Source of the DNA: Rhinolophus ferrumequinum
Lineage: Eukaryota; Chordata; Mammalia; Chiroptera; Rhinolophidae
NCBI RefSeq assembly: GCF_004115265.2
Contig: NC_046305.1
Coordinates: 28,336,687-28,400,686 of the forward strand
DNA length: 64,000 bases
Reading direction: 5' to 3'
Shown: positions 31,743 to 42,629 of the stretch, in pieces
How the letters are laid out: each line of letters begins with the position of its first letter
How positions within the stretch are numbered: position 1 is the first letter of the stretch
Made by a program: the position numbers and the translations under genes
Notes under the pieces: model-generated
What the model was told of the DNA's origin: nothing
The model's input: the letters and a program-made list of their open reading frames with translations, nothing else
The model's database searches: none

Positions 31743-33164
31743 CTAAGGCCATGAAGAGGGCAAAGAATAAGTGGAGAGAAGATATTGGCTACTCATACCA
31801 CTGTGTTTTGGATATCTGATTTTTTAAAAAAATTTTGTACTAATTTCCCTTTTGTTCCGACGTAGAGTTTCAAAACCAGAGTGTATTACTTTACCAGGGT
31901 ATAATAGATAATGATTTTCTTATTGTCCCAGGAATATTCCACGCCCCCATGATCCTGTCATCTTTTTCATCAGCCTCTTTCATTCAAATCAGGCCACACC
32001 TCTTTCTCAAGTCCAATCTTTCCAGAGACCACATTGACTTTTATTATAGTATAAGATTCTGTATGTGGAGGAGGGGTTGTATAATACCAATAGTTTTAAA
32101 TAATGCAGAGAATGACCAAATTGAGAAGGAATATTGCAGCACTGAAGATGACTTGCAGAATCAGTTAAACCAGAAGATTTTTGTTGACCATAAATTATAT
32201 TGACCATAAATTCAATAAAAGTCAAGTGTGTGACAAGATTGTTTCAAAAGCTAATGAATTCTTAGGCTGAGGGTATGTAAGCGCAGAATTACATAATCAT
32301 GGGGTTATGGTTTATTTACATAACATCACTAGTTCTGATGTTTTTGTGCTAGTCCAACCACAACCTAAGTATTATTCTCATTCCTGTTTTAGGAAGGGTA
32401 TTGGTAAACTAGAGCATACTCCAAACAGGTGATCAGCAAGACAAAGGACTTGAAGACTGTCATATGGTGAGGGGGAAAGGGATTATTTTAATTCCTACCT
32501 GGAGAGTTTGAGGGGACCTAATGGCTACTGTCAAAAAATCTAAAGGGTGGTTTGTAGAAGAGAGAGAATTGACTTATTTTGTGTTTCCTCAGATGGAAAA
32601 ACTGGGACCAAACATGGAATCAATTTCTGCTCAACACGATGCAATTGAACTAGAGCAACACAACAATGAAATGAGCTGAGACAAAAAGGGGTCGTCCTCT
32701 TATGACTAAAAACAATCATCATCTCCCATTAACTTTGTATAGGATAGTTAGCATTGGTTGAAAGGCTTGAATTTATATGGGCTTTTATGAGTCCTTCCCA
32801 ATAAGAGTCTATGATTCTAAATTAATCTTCCTCTATAAACTGATGAATAAATTGTGGCCTGGAGGTAAGTGATTTGGCCAAGTTCATTGGCCAGTACACC
32901 CAGGACTGGAACTCATCCTGGAGAGTTATAATCTAATGCTTTCTGGATTGCAACTAACTTCCTTTCTTATTGAGAAGAAAGAGAAGGCACTAGAAAATAT
33001 GGGTGGAGGAAGTCAATGTAATTTGGGAACTAAACAATTTGACATCTGTATACACGTCAGGAGTACTCTGCTCTTGAGCGATTCAACAATGAAAAAGATA
33101 CTAGTGATTTCATTTCCTTGGAGTGATTTGTTTTCCAAGACCACCCTCCATCTTGGCTATTCAC

Positions 33165-33433
33165 AGTGACAGTGGCCAGCAGCCCCTCAGGCACATTGGC
33201 TACAATGATGCCAATAAGGAAAATGACAGCCTCCAGCCAGCTGTAGCCCAAGATAATGAAGAGCCCAAAGAAAATGACACCAAGGAAGATGGCCACCAAG
33301 GTTATAAGATGGATGAAGTGTTCGATCTCTATAGCAATGGGGGTCTTGCCAGTTTCCAGGCCTGATGTCAAGGTGGCAATGCGGCCCATCATTGTGGAGT
33401 CTCCCTTGGCAATTACGATGCTCCTGGCTGTTC
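33165..33433 (-). pseudogene. ATP1A4: ATP1A4 exon 7
   Basis: 269 nt, normal length, coding [18 protein letters not shown], the M3-M4 hairpin and [15 protein letters not shown] with the ion-site PEGL motif. Open on its own, splice sites present. Confidence 0.94.
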
Positions 33434-33822
33434 CTGCAGATGAAGGGGGAAGTCTGAGTTGGGTAGGCTATTCTGCTTGTTTTCTACAAAGACAAAGCTG
33501 CCAGTAGTAAAAAACAAGGTGGAAACTCAAGGCTCTCTGAGAGGTCATTATGTTCTATTCCCCTCATATTTAGTTTATACAAGGGTCTTCTAGTCTGAAA
33601 AATCTCTGAAGAGATTTCATAGTTCTCCAGAGATACCCAGTTTTATTGCATGATTACCTTCACTGTCAAGGTCTTCATTGCACTTGATCTAAATATCTTC
33701 TATTGTCTCTATATTTTTTATTTTGCCTTCAGCAGCTGAAACTTTCTAGATTCCCAGGAATAGTGGTTACCCATTTGCTAGAGTCCTATGTTCCAACATC
33801 CCCCTATATTCTAACCCATTGG

Positions 33823-34045
33823 TTCTCAATCAGGGACAGTTTGCCCCCCAGGAAACATTAAGCAATGTCTGGAGACATTTTTGGTTGTCACAACTGTGTA
33901 GGAGGAGGTTGCTACTGACATCTAATGGGTAGAGGGTAAGGAGGCTGTTAACCATCCTGCCATCCTCAGAACAGCCCTCCTCTCCCCCTACAGTGAAGAG
34001 TTATCCTGCCCAAAATGTCAATAGTGTTGAGGTGAGAAACCATGC
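33823..34045 (+). mobile_element. MER20 hAT-Charlie
   Basis: Begins 'ttggttctcaatcagggac', with 'aatgtctggagacattttt' and 'ggttgtcacaactgtgtag'. A fuller MER20 copy than the one at 2608. Lies in ATP1A4 intron 6. Confidence 0.85.
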
Positions 34046-34374
34046 CCTGCCTTGAACCCCCTCCCTGCTTTGATGACTGGAGCCACTGTGACCCCTGCTG
34101 GGTAGCATAGGCCATCACAGCTGGACTTCTGTGCTCTTCCCTCCACCAGCATTGACCTGAAGGGGCACTGGGAACTGGGACATCACGTTTGGCTCTGCAC
34201 ACACATGATGCAGACCACTCACCTACATGGCTTGAAATGAGGGGCCTGGCAATGTTCTTTGCTCAGAGTAATTCTTCCTGCTTTACCATAATTGCTGAAA
34301 TTCCTACCATTAAAGTCACAGCCAGAATCATCCAGAAAAGCAACATATTGTAGAAATAGCACTTATTTTAGAAT

Positions 34375-34585
34375 CCGAAAGACATAGGGCTGAAAGTTCA
34401 ACTTTCCCAACTTTCTAGCTATTTGCCCTGGGGCAAGTTACTTAAACACTCTGAGACTCAGGTTTCCCCCTCTTTAAAACGGGCTGAAAACACCTACAAA
34501 GCTATGAGGAATAAATGTTTTTAAAAGAGCCTAGAAGAGAGTTGAGTACATAGTAGGCACTCAAATATTAGTTTCTTTCTTTTCT
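34375..34585 (+). repeat. MIR SINE
   Basis: 'tatttgccctggggcaagtt' and 'cacatagtaggcactcaaat'-like end ('gtacatagtaggcactcaa'). A good MIR copy in intron 6 of the relic. Confidence 0.75.
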
Positions 34586-35734
34586 TCATTTAGATGAATT
34601 TAGGGTCTCTAGAAGGACACATACAAAACCATATGTGTAATTTGTAGGAGTGAGCTCTAATCTGGCAGTTCCAATAAACATTGTAACACCAATCTCCAAG
34701 GTCACCTTCATCTAGATGAGTCTGACAACAGAGTCCTGGCTCAGATACCAGAAAGGTCAGGTCAATGTTAGGTGGAGGTTCTAGAAAGCTTCCCAACATG
34801 AGGCACTCTACAGATGAGCTTCAAACTGGTTGTCAGAGGCATTCATTGAGCCTTGTGAAAGGAAGCTACTAAAATAATTGAGAGGTGCTGAAAGGTTTTT
34901 ATATTTTTTGGGGGGAGAGTACAGTGTGGTGTCACCTGTATCTATTTCACTTGTATCTATAGACTATTCCATGGTTTAGTCTAGTTCTTCACTTTCATCC
35001 TTCTGCTATGGTTTCCCCATGCTTGGAGAGATGGGATTTAATGACTAGTCCCAATGTGTCTAGAGACAGGGTGGGATGATGGCAACTTTGGGGAAGGTTA
35101 AGAAGGCCAAGCCTCCCATATCCTAGGCCAGACTGATTCCCTCATAACCTTTTAGATAGTGTCAGAGAAATAGCTTTGGACCCCCCCATGAAGATGCATG
35201 AGAACACAAAGAGAGATATTTGTATCAGCAGTCCTGTCAAAATCCACAGAGATGAAAGCAGGGAGGCAAGGTTCTAGGATAAAGATTAAAGTTATGCTAC
35301 TAGTTTGCAGATTGCACAGAAATCCCTCACTTTAAAAGTCACCCTCTTGGCCACATCTTGGATCCCTCTAGTCTCCTATTAAAGCCTCCTCCATTGTAGC
35401 AAGATCCTTGTTTCTCAGATGGAATGCAACCATCCACTTTTCCCCTTATCTGCAGCATATACTTTGCTGGTGAAAACCCTACTTTGGAAGGACAAATTTG
35501 AGCAAATTTCTTTCTAAAAAACACTAATAGAAATCTAATGTTTTTGGAGAAAGCTTGCTAGCTTGCATATTTCTGTCCTGTCCAATCAAAAATTTTTTAA
35601 ATTTTATTTAATGTATATTTTATTTTCTAGTTGGATTCTTCTTCAGTCTTAATGTCACTCTTATCCTTTAAGGTAATTCCAAATTATCTAATTTTACTAC
35701 CAGAGTGGTCATTAGAAAGCTTTGTTCCACAGGA

Positions 35735-35950
35735 GGGTCTGTGGAAAGAGCATGGGCTTTGGAGACAAACCTACGTTAGAATTCTTGATCCTCTTCTTTT
35801 CTGTTGAGATATGCTCTTGGATACTGCATTTAAGTTCTTTGAACCTTAGTTTTCCATGTGTAAAATAGGGATAATATATGTTGTATAGTGTTGTGAGAAT
35901 CAGAGCTATCTGTAGCACTTGACACATACTAGGCATTCAATTTAAATTGA
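35735..35950 (+). repeat. MIR-like SINE
   Basis: 'agcatgggctttggagacaa' at the start and 'acacatactaggcattcaat' at the end. Confidence 0.6.
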
Positions 35951-36314
35951 GCTATTTTTAGATGCCCAAACATTTATTCTTAAGTATGAACAATGGTTTT
36001 AATGTGTGTTCCAGAGATCTTGCAGATCCCCTTAAGGAGAAAGGATGAAGAAGTTGACATAATGATATTGAGTCCATTGTTATCACTTTGGCCAGAACTG
36101 CCTCCCAGTTCAAGGATGTCTTAGATACCAGGAACAAACCCAAAGTGTGAATGACACCTCTGGGAACTCAAATTTCCAGTGCCTGCGCTTTCTTTTGGAA
36201 TAGTGAGGAGAAGATAGGGCTTGCCTCAGGAGAAGAATAATTTTCAGGGCTGAATATTTTTCTTCCCTTCTGTGCTATTTTCAGCTCATATAGCATAGTC
36301 CATTGACTAGCTAG

Positions 36315-36540
36315 AATAATAATAACTAACAATTATAGGGCACTTACAATGTGTTAGGCCTTGTGCTAAGCATTTTATGTGTATTATTGCTTTAATCTAC
36401 ATAAAAATCTGAACGGTGACGACTTTTAGTATCATCATTGTGTAATTGTGAAAATGATGGCTTTGACCTTTTACTAAAGGTCATACAGCTTATGAATGAT
36501 GGAGAGCCTAGACTATTTACCACTGTTACCTACCCTACTA
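36315..36540 (-). repeat. MIR-family SINE
   Basis: 'taggccttgtgctaagcat', 'tttatgtgtattattgc' and 'aaggtcatacagcttatga'. It ends about 60 bp before exon 6. Confidence 0.6.
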
Positions 36541-36600
36541 CCTTTAGAAATCTTTCAATCTCTGCTTTTGAATCTAGGCTATTTATGATGCGATATTCAC

Positions 36601-36718
36601 CTTCCACACAGTTGGTGGAGAAGAAGCAGATGTTTTGGGTCTCCAGAGAGTTCTCATGGGTGAAATCAGGGGAACGGGTTTGGGGCTCTGACTCTCCAGT
36701 CAAGCATGAGTTGTCCAC
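36601..36718 (-). pseudogene. ATP1A4: ATP1A4 exon 6
   Basis: 118 nt, normal length, coding [20 protein letters not shown] and the following FFSTNCVEG. It keeps the TGES motif of the A domain. CCAG acceptor and GTGAA donor. Confidence 0.93.
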
Positions 36719-36976
36719 CTGGCATGGGAGGCAGGATGGGTCGTAAAGTGAGCAGGGGAAAAAAAGATTCATTTGTAAAGATGGCACATCTTTATCTGCC
36801 ACCAACATCTTCATTATTTACATGCAGAGAGAAGCATAAATTTGCACACCAGCACCTTATTGTCTCTAATTTCAAATTTGCACTTGTAACTTCTCAAGGT
36901 TCTGAATAAAATCATACATTCCTTCACTGGGCCAAGGTCACCACAGTACCTTAAAGGCCATGCTTGGCTCTCTCAT

Positions 36977-37111
36977 CTTATATCCTTGTGTAGAGATGAG
37001 CCGGATGTCAGCAGGGATTCGGTCTCCACCCTTCACTTCTACCAGGTCTCCCACCACCACATTTTGTAGATTGATCTGCATCTTCTCTCCTCCACGAATT
37101 ACCAGAGAGGA
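36977..37111 (-). pseudogene. ATP1A4: ATP1A4 exon 5, splice sites lost
   Basis: Codes [20 protein letters not shown], then [20 protein letters not shown] and GYK, in the A domain. The donor reads ATGAG instead of GTGAG just after the last Lys codon. No AG is found at the expected acceptor; the right edge is set from the usual 135 nt length. A SINE starts about 100 bp upstream. Confidence 0.85.
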
Positions 37112-37218
37112 ACCCAAGTCTTTTGCCAAAACCCTCCTCCCAAGCCCTTTGATACAACGATTTCTCAAGACATCTGTTGCAGCACTGACGAATAAGATAA
37201 ATAATTGGATAGTCAGTG

Positions 37219-37425
37219 GGCGGCCTGTTGGCCCAGTTGGTTAGAGCGCAGGGCTTATAACACCAAGGTCTCCGGTTCGATTCCCACATGGGCCAGTGAG
37301 CTGCACCCTCCACAACTAGATTGAAAACAACGACTTGACTTGGAGCTGTTGGTTCCTGGAAACACACACTGTTCCCCAATATTCCCTAATAAAGATTTAA
37401 AAAAAAGAATTAAAAAAAATAAAGA
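37219..37425 (+). mobile_element. Ves/Rhin-type tRNA-derived SINE
   Basis: A well-kept bat SINE. It has a tRNA-like head with an A-box like TTGGTTAGAGCGC and a B-box GGTTCGATTCC, a tRNA-unrelated body, and an A-rich tail. It lies about 100 bp upstream, in gene sense, of the broken exon 5 of ATP1A4. Confidence 0.88.
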
Positions 37426-37512
37426 AATTCTAGAGCTAAGACGAACTTACATTTTGAGGCCTTGTATTTAAGGTTTTTATTTGTGGTCATTGTATTAGTG
37501 GTTACAGTAGTA

Positions 37513-37729
37513 CCGTGTTTCCCTGAAAATAAGACCTAGCCAGACCATCAGCTCTAATGCATCCTTTGGAGCAAAAATTAATATCAGACCCGGTCTTATA
37601 TTATATTATGTTAGAAAAGACCGGGTCTTATATTATAGTAAAATAAGACCAGGTCTTATATTAATTTTTACGCCAAAAGATGCATTAGAGCTGATGGTCC
37701 GGCTAGGTCTTATTTTCGGGGAAACAGGG
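37513..37729. mobile_element. Palindromic MITE, complete
   Basis: 217 bp nearly perfect palindrome with ends CCGTGTTTCCC and GGGAAACAGGG, flanked by TA at 37511-37512 and 37730-37731. Arms contain AAAATAAGACC and GCTCTAATGCATC. TA flanks point to the Tc1/mariner superfamily. Its RNA would fold into one long hairpin. It lies in the gap where ATP1A4 exons 3-4 should be. Confidence 0.88.
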
Positions 37730-37769
37730 TAGTAATAGTAATAGTAGTAATATATGATTTTACTCTTAA

Positions 37770-38270
37770 CCCAATGGTCCTCAATGTGGTCTGGCAAGCC
37801 ATGGGGTCTCAAGACTTTTTAAGGGGGTTCACAAGTTCATACAATTTTCATAATAATACTAAATTATTGTTTGCCTTTTTCACTCTTATTCTCTTGAGTG
37901 TACAGTGGAATTTTCCAAAGCCCACATGACACATTATATCGCAATAGATTTAATACTGAAAATATATGAGAATCCAGCTGTCTTCTACTAAAAAGCTAGA
38001 CATTAAAGAGGTTTGCAAAAATGTTAAATGCCATTAAAGTTTTTGTTTTGAAAAACAAATTATTTGTCATAAAATATATTATTTATACTACTGTATGATG
38101 GGCTTACTCTTTTTTTTAAGATTAATTAGGAAATATTTTTTAATTTCTCAATTTTAATTTTTGTATTGTAATTATAGATGATGTAACTCACATAAGCAAA
38201 ACTCTTTGGAATCCTTGATAGTTAATTATTGTAAAAGAGTCCTAGGGACAAAGGTGTGAGAAGCACTGCC
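37770..38270. mobile_element. hAT-type DNA transposon fossil
   Basis: Ends 'caatggtcctcaatg' at left and 'tgagaagcactg' at right are inverted forms of the hAT terminus CAGTGGTTCTCA. The body is A/T-rich and decayed. The family was not fixed. Confidence 0.5.
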
Positions 38271-38474
38271 CTAAACTATTCTTATTCTCTTACCTAGTTC
38301 TGAGCTTTCTTTGGGATAGTTCCCATTATCATCTTTTTCTAAGTGTGTGGCCTGTGAAACTTGATTGGGCAGCGGTTAAGGGTAAGAACATTGGTTAGGG
38401 GCTTTTGTCCTGGTAGCCTCAAAGTTAGGACGGGGACCCTCTCTCTGCCTCCCTCAGGGACTTCCTTCACTCAC

Positions 38475-38534
38475 CTTTGCCAGGTCCACAGAATACTTGG
38501 TGCTCAGCTGTTCCAAAGTTAATTTGTGATCGTT
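38475..38534 (-). pseudogene. ATP1A4: ATP1A4 exon 2
   Basis: 60 nt coding NDHKLTLEQLSTKYSVDLAK. Normal length, GTGAG donor. Confidence 0.92.
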
Positions 38535-38713
38535 CTGAGGGGACAGCAGAGTCATTGAAGGAGAGGTGGTGATCCCTGATCATTTTTAGGGGAGGGGGAG
38601 AAACACTTGGGGAAAGAGGGATGGCTCTGGCCTATGGGTAAGATGTTAAAAGTCTGAGGGTTAAGGAGTGTTTTCAGAGGGCAATATGTCAGCATCCATT
38701 TTGGTGTTCTCAC

Positions 38714-38854
38714 CATGACTACTTCCTTCTTAAGGTCCTCCATATCTATCTTCTTTTTTTCCTTCTTCATTTTTCTTTTTGGTCCCCTTCTACAGTTTGG
38801 GCTTGGATTCCACTTATGTGGAGTCACCATTCCCTTTTTCTCCCCAAGTCCCAT
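38714..38854 (-). pseudogene. ATP1A4: ATP1A4 exon 1 (coding part)
   Basis: 47 codons beginning MGLGEKKGMVTPHKW, then a Lys/Arg-rich stretch and MEDLKKEVVM, ending at a GTGAG donor. It matches the alpha-4-specific N-terminus, which is longer than in other alpha subunits. Open on its own. Confidence 0.9.
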
Positions 38855-38885
38855 AACTGTCCCTGGATATAGCTGATCTAGCTCA

Positions 38886-39245
38886 ACCAGTGGGAAGAAA
38901 GCAGAGTGAGGGGGAATAAAGGAGCAGAAAGGAAGGAGGCGGAGAGCAGGTGGCTGAGGGTGTGAAGAGGGGAGGGGATGGGGCAATGAGAAGAATAAAG
39001 TGGTGGGGAGAAAAAAGGGGGCAGAGAGAAAGTGGAAGGAATGGAGGAGTCAGACAGTGAAGATTTGAAGGAAAAGGGAGTGAGGGAAGAAAGGACTGAG
39101 GGAGACAACTGAGAGAGGAGTGCAGAGGCCAGAGGGAGGAGAAGTGAGAGAAAGAGCCTGAGAGGAGAAAAGGGTGAAGCAGGAAGAGGTGGGAAGAGGA
39201 AGTGTCAGGAACAGGGAGGGAGGGGTGAGAAGGGCCTGGGGCTGG
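38886..39245. repeat. Homopurine-rich tract
   Basis: About 360 bp of strongly purine-biased plus strand (GGAGG, GAGAAAG, GGAAGA units) just upstream, in gene sense, of ATP1A4 exon 1. Low complexity, not a simple tandem repeat. Confidence 0.7.
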
Positions 39246-39626
39246 AGAGAGTTACCAGAAGGCCAAAGAGTGAGGAGATGGAGTTGAGGAAATGAAGGTG
39301 AGGGCCTGGGGGAACAAGAGATGGAGGATAACTATGTGCCTAAGTGATGAAGATGCCACAGGGTGCTGAGCAAATGGGAGTGAAGGGGCCAGCTGGGTTT
39401 CAGGGCATGCTGGAAGCCTTCAGCCCCAGGACCTGTGGTTCACTGTGGCAACGCCCAGGTCTGCCATCACAAAGGCCTCATGAAAGTTCTAACCAAGAAC
39501 CTGGAAGTCTCAGTCTCTGGGTATGAGGATGATATGAGCCAGTTCTACCACAAAGAGAATTTCAGTCTGAGGGTGAAACTAGAACAAAGTCCCAGCTTGG
39601 TACTTAGAGGTACCTTAGATAGCTGA

Positions 39627-39752
39627 GAAAGAAAGAAAGAAGGAAGGAAGGAAGGAAGGCAGGAAGGCAGGAAGGAAGGAAGGAAGGCAGGAAGGAAGGC
39701 AGGAAGGCAGGAAGGAAGGAAGGAAGGAAGGAAGGAAGGAAGGCAGGAAGGC
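39627..39752. repeat. (GGAA/GGCA)n microsatellite
   Basis: Tetranucleotide array of aagg with aggc variants, about 126 bp. Confidence 0.93.
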
Positions 39753-39839
39753 AGGTACTCTGTGTGTGAGCATGCTTTTATTGAGGCACACTTTACCAAC
39801 ATTGATTTTGAGCTTTAGTTTTAGGAGATCAGATAGCAG

Positions 39840-40035
39840 AATACATCAGATCTTGGACTTATGAATCAATCCTGAGTCTGAATCCTGGCTCCTCTGCTTA
39901 CCAGCTGTTTGGCTTTGGGCAAGTTATTTAACCTCTCTGTGCCTCTTTCCTCATCTGTAGAGGGGTCACCATCTACCCTTCATGATGTCAAGAGCAAGGA
40001 TTAAAGCGAGGTGCTCTATGTAAAGTACAATGTCT
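39840..40035 (+). repeat. MIR SINE
   Basis: 'ggctttgggcaagttattta' followed by 'acctctctgtgcctc', a clear MIR core. Confidence 0.8.
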
Positions 40036-40676
40036 GATATGAGGTATGGCAATCAAATCCGCGAACTTGCCACCGTGAGCTTACGTTGCCAGCACTGTAC
40101 AAACAGCTTGGTAAGGTTTCATAACCTTGGTATATCAGTGTCTCAAAGCTGTGTTCATGTCGATATGTGACAGTATCTCGCTGAGTGGCGTTCATTATTG
40201 TTGTTGCCTATTTTTGTGTGCCATCGTGAGAATGTCTGAGCTTGAATTACTGCAATAAGCAAACATTAAATTTCTTGTTAAACTTGGCAAGCGTGGAAGT
40301 GAAATCAGGGACATGTTAGTCTAAGTTTATGGGGATAATACCATGAAGAAAATAACAGTGTACAAATGGATTAAACGTTTTTCTGAGGGGAGAGAATGCG
40401 TCACTGATGAAGAGAGGTCAGGGTGGCCAGTAACGAGCAGAACTGGCGAAAACATTGCAAAACTTCGTCGAATTTTGCATCAGAATTGTTGGCTGACTGT
40501 GAGAAGCACAGTAGACCAAGTAAACATCGATAAAGAAACAGGAAAATCTTTTTTTTTTTTTTTTTAGTTTCAGATGTACAAAGCAACATAATAGTTAGAC
40601 ATTTAAACCCCTCATAAGGTGATAACCTACCCCTCAAGCTACTACCCCTCTGACATCTTATACATCTGTTACAATA

Positions 40677-41110
40677 TGTGGGGACAGAGCCCCAGAAAGC
40701 AGTTTCCAGGCTCTCAGCCTCATGTGGAAAGGTGCTGGCTCAGGTAGTAAATGGCCATCAGCTGTGGCTGGTTGGCCGTCAGCTGTAACCATTGAGCCAT
40801 TGGCCACTAATATAACTGCCGCGGCTACGGAGGGAAGTCGAGGAGAGAGGAGGAGACTGAAGGAGAGTGGAGGAGAGTCGGTCGGTTGGCAGCAAAGCGG
40901 ACAGCAGGTCGCACGTCGGGTAAACCCAGCGAGACCATAGTGGTATGACTTCCCTACCTATGGCTCCGTGGGTGTTCCTTTTTGGCCTAGCCATATCCTG
41001 CGTTCTTGTGTGGGGAGCGGGACCAGAGACCCCTCATGAGACCCTGCCTGACACCCTGCATGACACTTGGCGTAGTTGGCAGGATCCCCCGCAGGCCGCC
41101 CTGCATGACA
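40677..41110 (+). mobile_element. Solo LTR of an endogenous retrovirus
   Basis: 434 bp beginning TGTGGGGACAGAGCCCC and ending CATGACA, with a perfect 5 bp duplication CAATA at 40672-40676 and 41111-41115. No internal genes. The family is unnamed; 5 bp duplications are usual for ERVL-like and some other LTR elements. A fossil, younger than the HAL1 that holds it. Confidence 0.82.
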
Positions 41111-41199
41111 CAATATCACTGACCATCTTCCCTATGTTGTACTACACATCCCGTGTCTATATAAACCTATATATTTAGTTATAGTTGACATTCAATATT

Positions 41200-41652
41200 T
41201 TTTCCCCTTCTTCCACTTCCCCACCCCACTCCAGTTTAAGCCATTTTTTCTCAGGTGTAGGACAGTTTCCTGGCCCATGCTGGTATTATGAGCCTTGCGC
41301 TTCGCCCACCTCATCCCCAGCTGAGGCAGTCGGTCGCCACTCAGCGGTCGGCCACTCACAGCAGCTCTCAATGGCTGCTGGCCACTCATGATGGCTGCCG
41401 GCCACTCATGCTGGCTGCCAGCCATCCTGGCAGCACACGGTAGCTCGCAGCAGCCCATGGCAGCAAACAGCAGTCTGGGATAGCCCACTGCAGCTCATGC
41501 TGACCTCCAGCTGCTCACCACAGCCCAGCTCCCAGGAGAGCTGTTGTTCACAATCTTAGCTGTAGATGGTGCAACTCATAGGCCCATGTTTGAATCGAAT
41601 TGGTAACCTCAGCGTTAGGAGCCCAGCGCTCCAACCACCTGGGCCACTGATG
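41200..41652 (-). mobile_element. Long bat SINE with extended body
   Basis: About 453 bp flanked by TTCAATATT at 41191-41199 and 41653-41661. On the minus strand it has a tRNA-like head (GGCCCAGGTGGTTGGAGCGC), then a long body with repeated 'gagtggccggcagccat' units, and a short A-rich end. It is over twice the length of the other two SINEs here. Possibly a Rhin-like or composite SINE. Confidence 0.75.
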
Positions 41653-42208
41653 TTCAATATTATTCAATTTCAGCTTCAGGTGTATAGCGCATTGGACACA
41701 GTTTATGAAGTGATCCCCCTGATAAGTCCAGAGACCAGCAGGCACTTTACATGATCATTACAGTATCATTGATTATATTCCCCATACTGTATTAACTGCC
41801 AATTTGTATTTCTTCATACCTTCACCTTTTTCACCCTGCCCCCAACCTCATTCCCATGTATCACCCTGATAGATCTAGTACCTATCTGGCACCATATCTA
41901 GTTATTACAATATAATTGACTGTATTCCTTATGCTATACTCTACATCCCCATGACTATTGTGTACAACCCATTTGTACTTCTTAATCCCTTCCCCTTTCA
42001 CTCATCCTTAACCCCCCTCCCATCTTAAAGAAATCCCTCTAAGATTCCTTGTAAAACTGGTTTGGTGGTGATGAACTCCTTCAGCTTTTTCTTGTCTGGG
42101 AAGCTCCTTATCTGTCCTTCAATTCTAAATGATAGCTTTGCTGGGTAGAGTAATCTTGGTTGTATGTCGTTGCTTTTCATCACTTGAAATATTTCCTGCT
42201 ACTCCCTT

Positions 42209-42629
42209 TGTGGGGACAGAGCCCCAAAAAGCAGTTTCCAGGCTCTCGGCCTCACATAGAAAGGTGCTGGCTCAGGTAGTAAATGGCCATCGACTGTGAT
42301 CAAATGGCCATCAGCTGTGGCTAGCTGGCCATCAGCTGTAACCAGTGAGCCATTAGCCATGAATATAACTGCTGTGGCTGGGCTAGCAAAAAAAGGGGGG
42401 AGCTAGCAAGAAGATGGTGGCTGAGCCTGCAAGCGGCGCAGTGAGGGTTGAGAATTGTGTTGCTCCTGTTTCCTGTTTCTCCAACCCAGCCGCCAGCGAG
42501 AATATAGTGGTATGACTCCCCTACTTATGACTCCGTGGGTGTTCCTTTTTGGCCTCACCATGTCCTGCATTCTTATGTGGGGAGCGGGACCAGAGACCCC
42601 ACAGACCCCGCCTGACACCCCGCACGACA
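42209..42629 (+). mobile_element. Solo LTR, same family as 40677
   Basis: 421 bp, beginning TGTGGGGACAGAGCCCC and ending CACGACA, with a perfect 5 bp duplication CCCTT at 42204-42208 and 42630-42634. It shares most of its length with the first LTR but has its own middle section, so the two are separate insertions. Fossil. Confidence 0.82.

Noticed and set aside
39545-39802. Open frame with repeated Leu-Pro-Ser-Phe
   Set aside because: Translation of a GGAA/GGCA microsatellite.
40343-40567. Intact-looking 74-residue helix-turn-helix protein
   Set aside because: It is the N-terminal piece of a mariner transposase that ends in the HAL1 T run, not a host gene.
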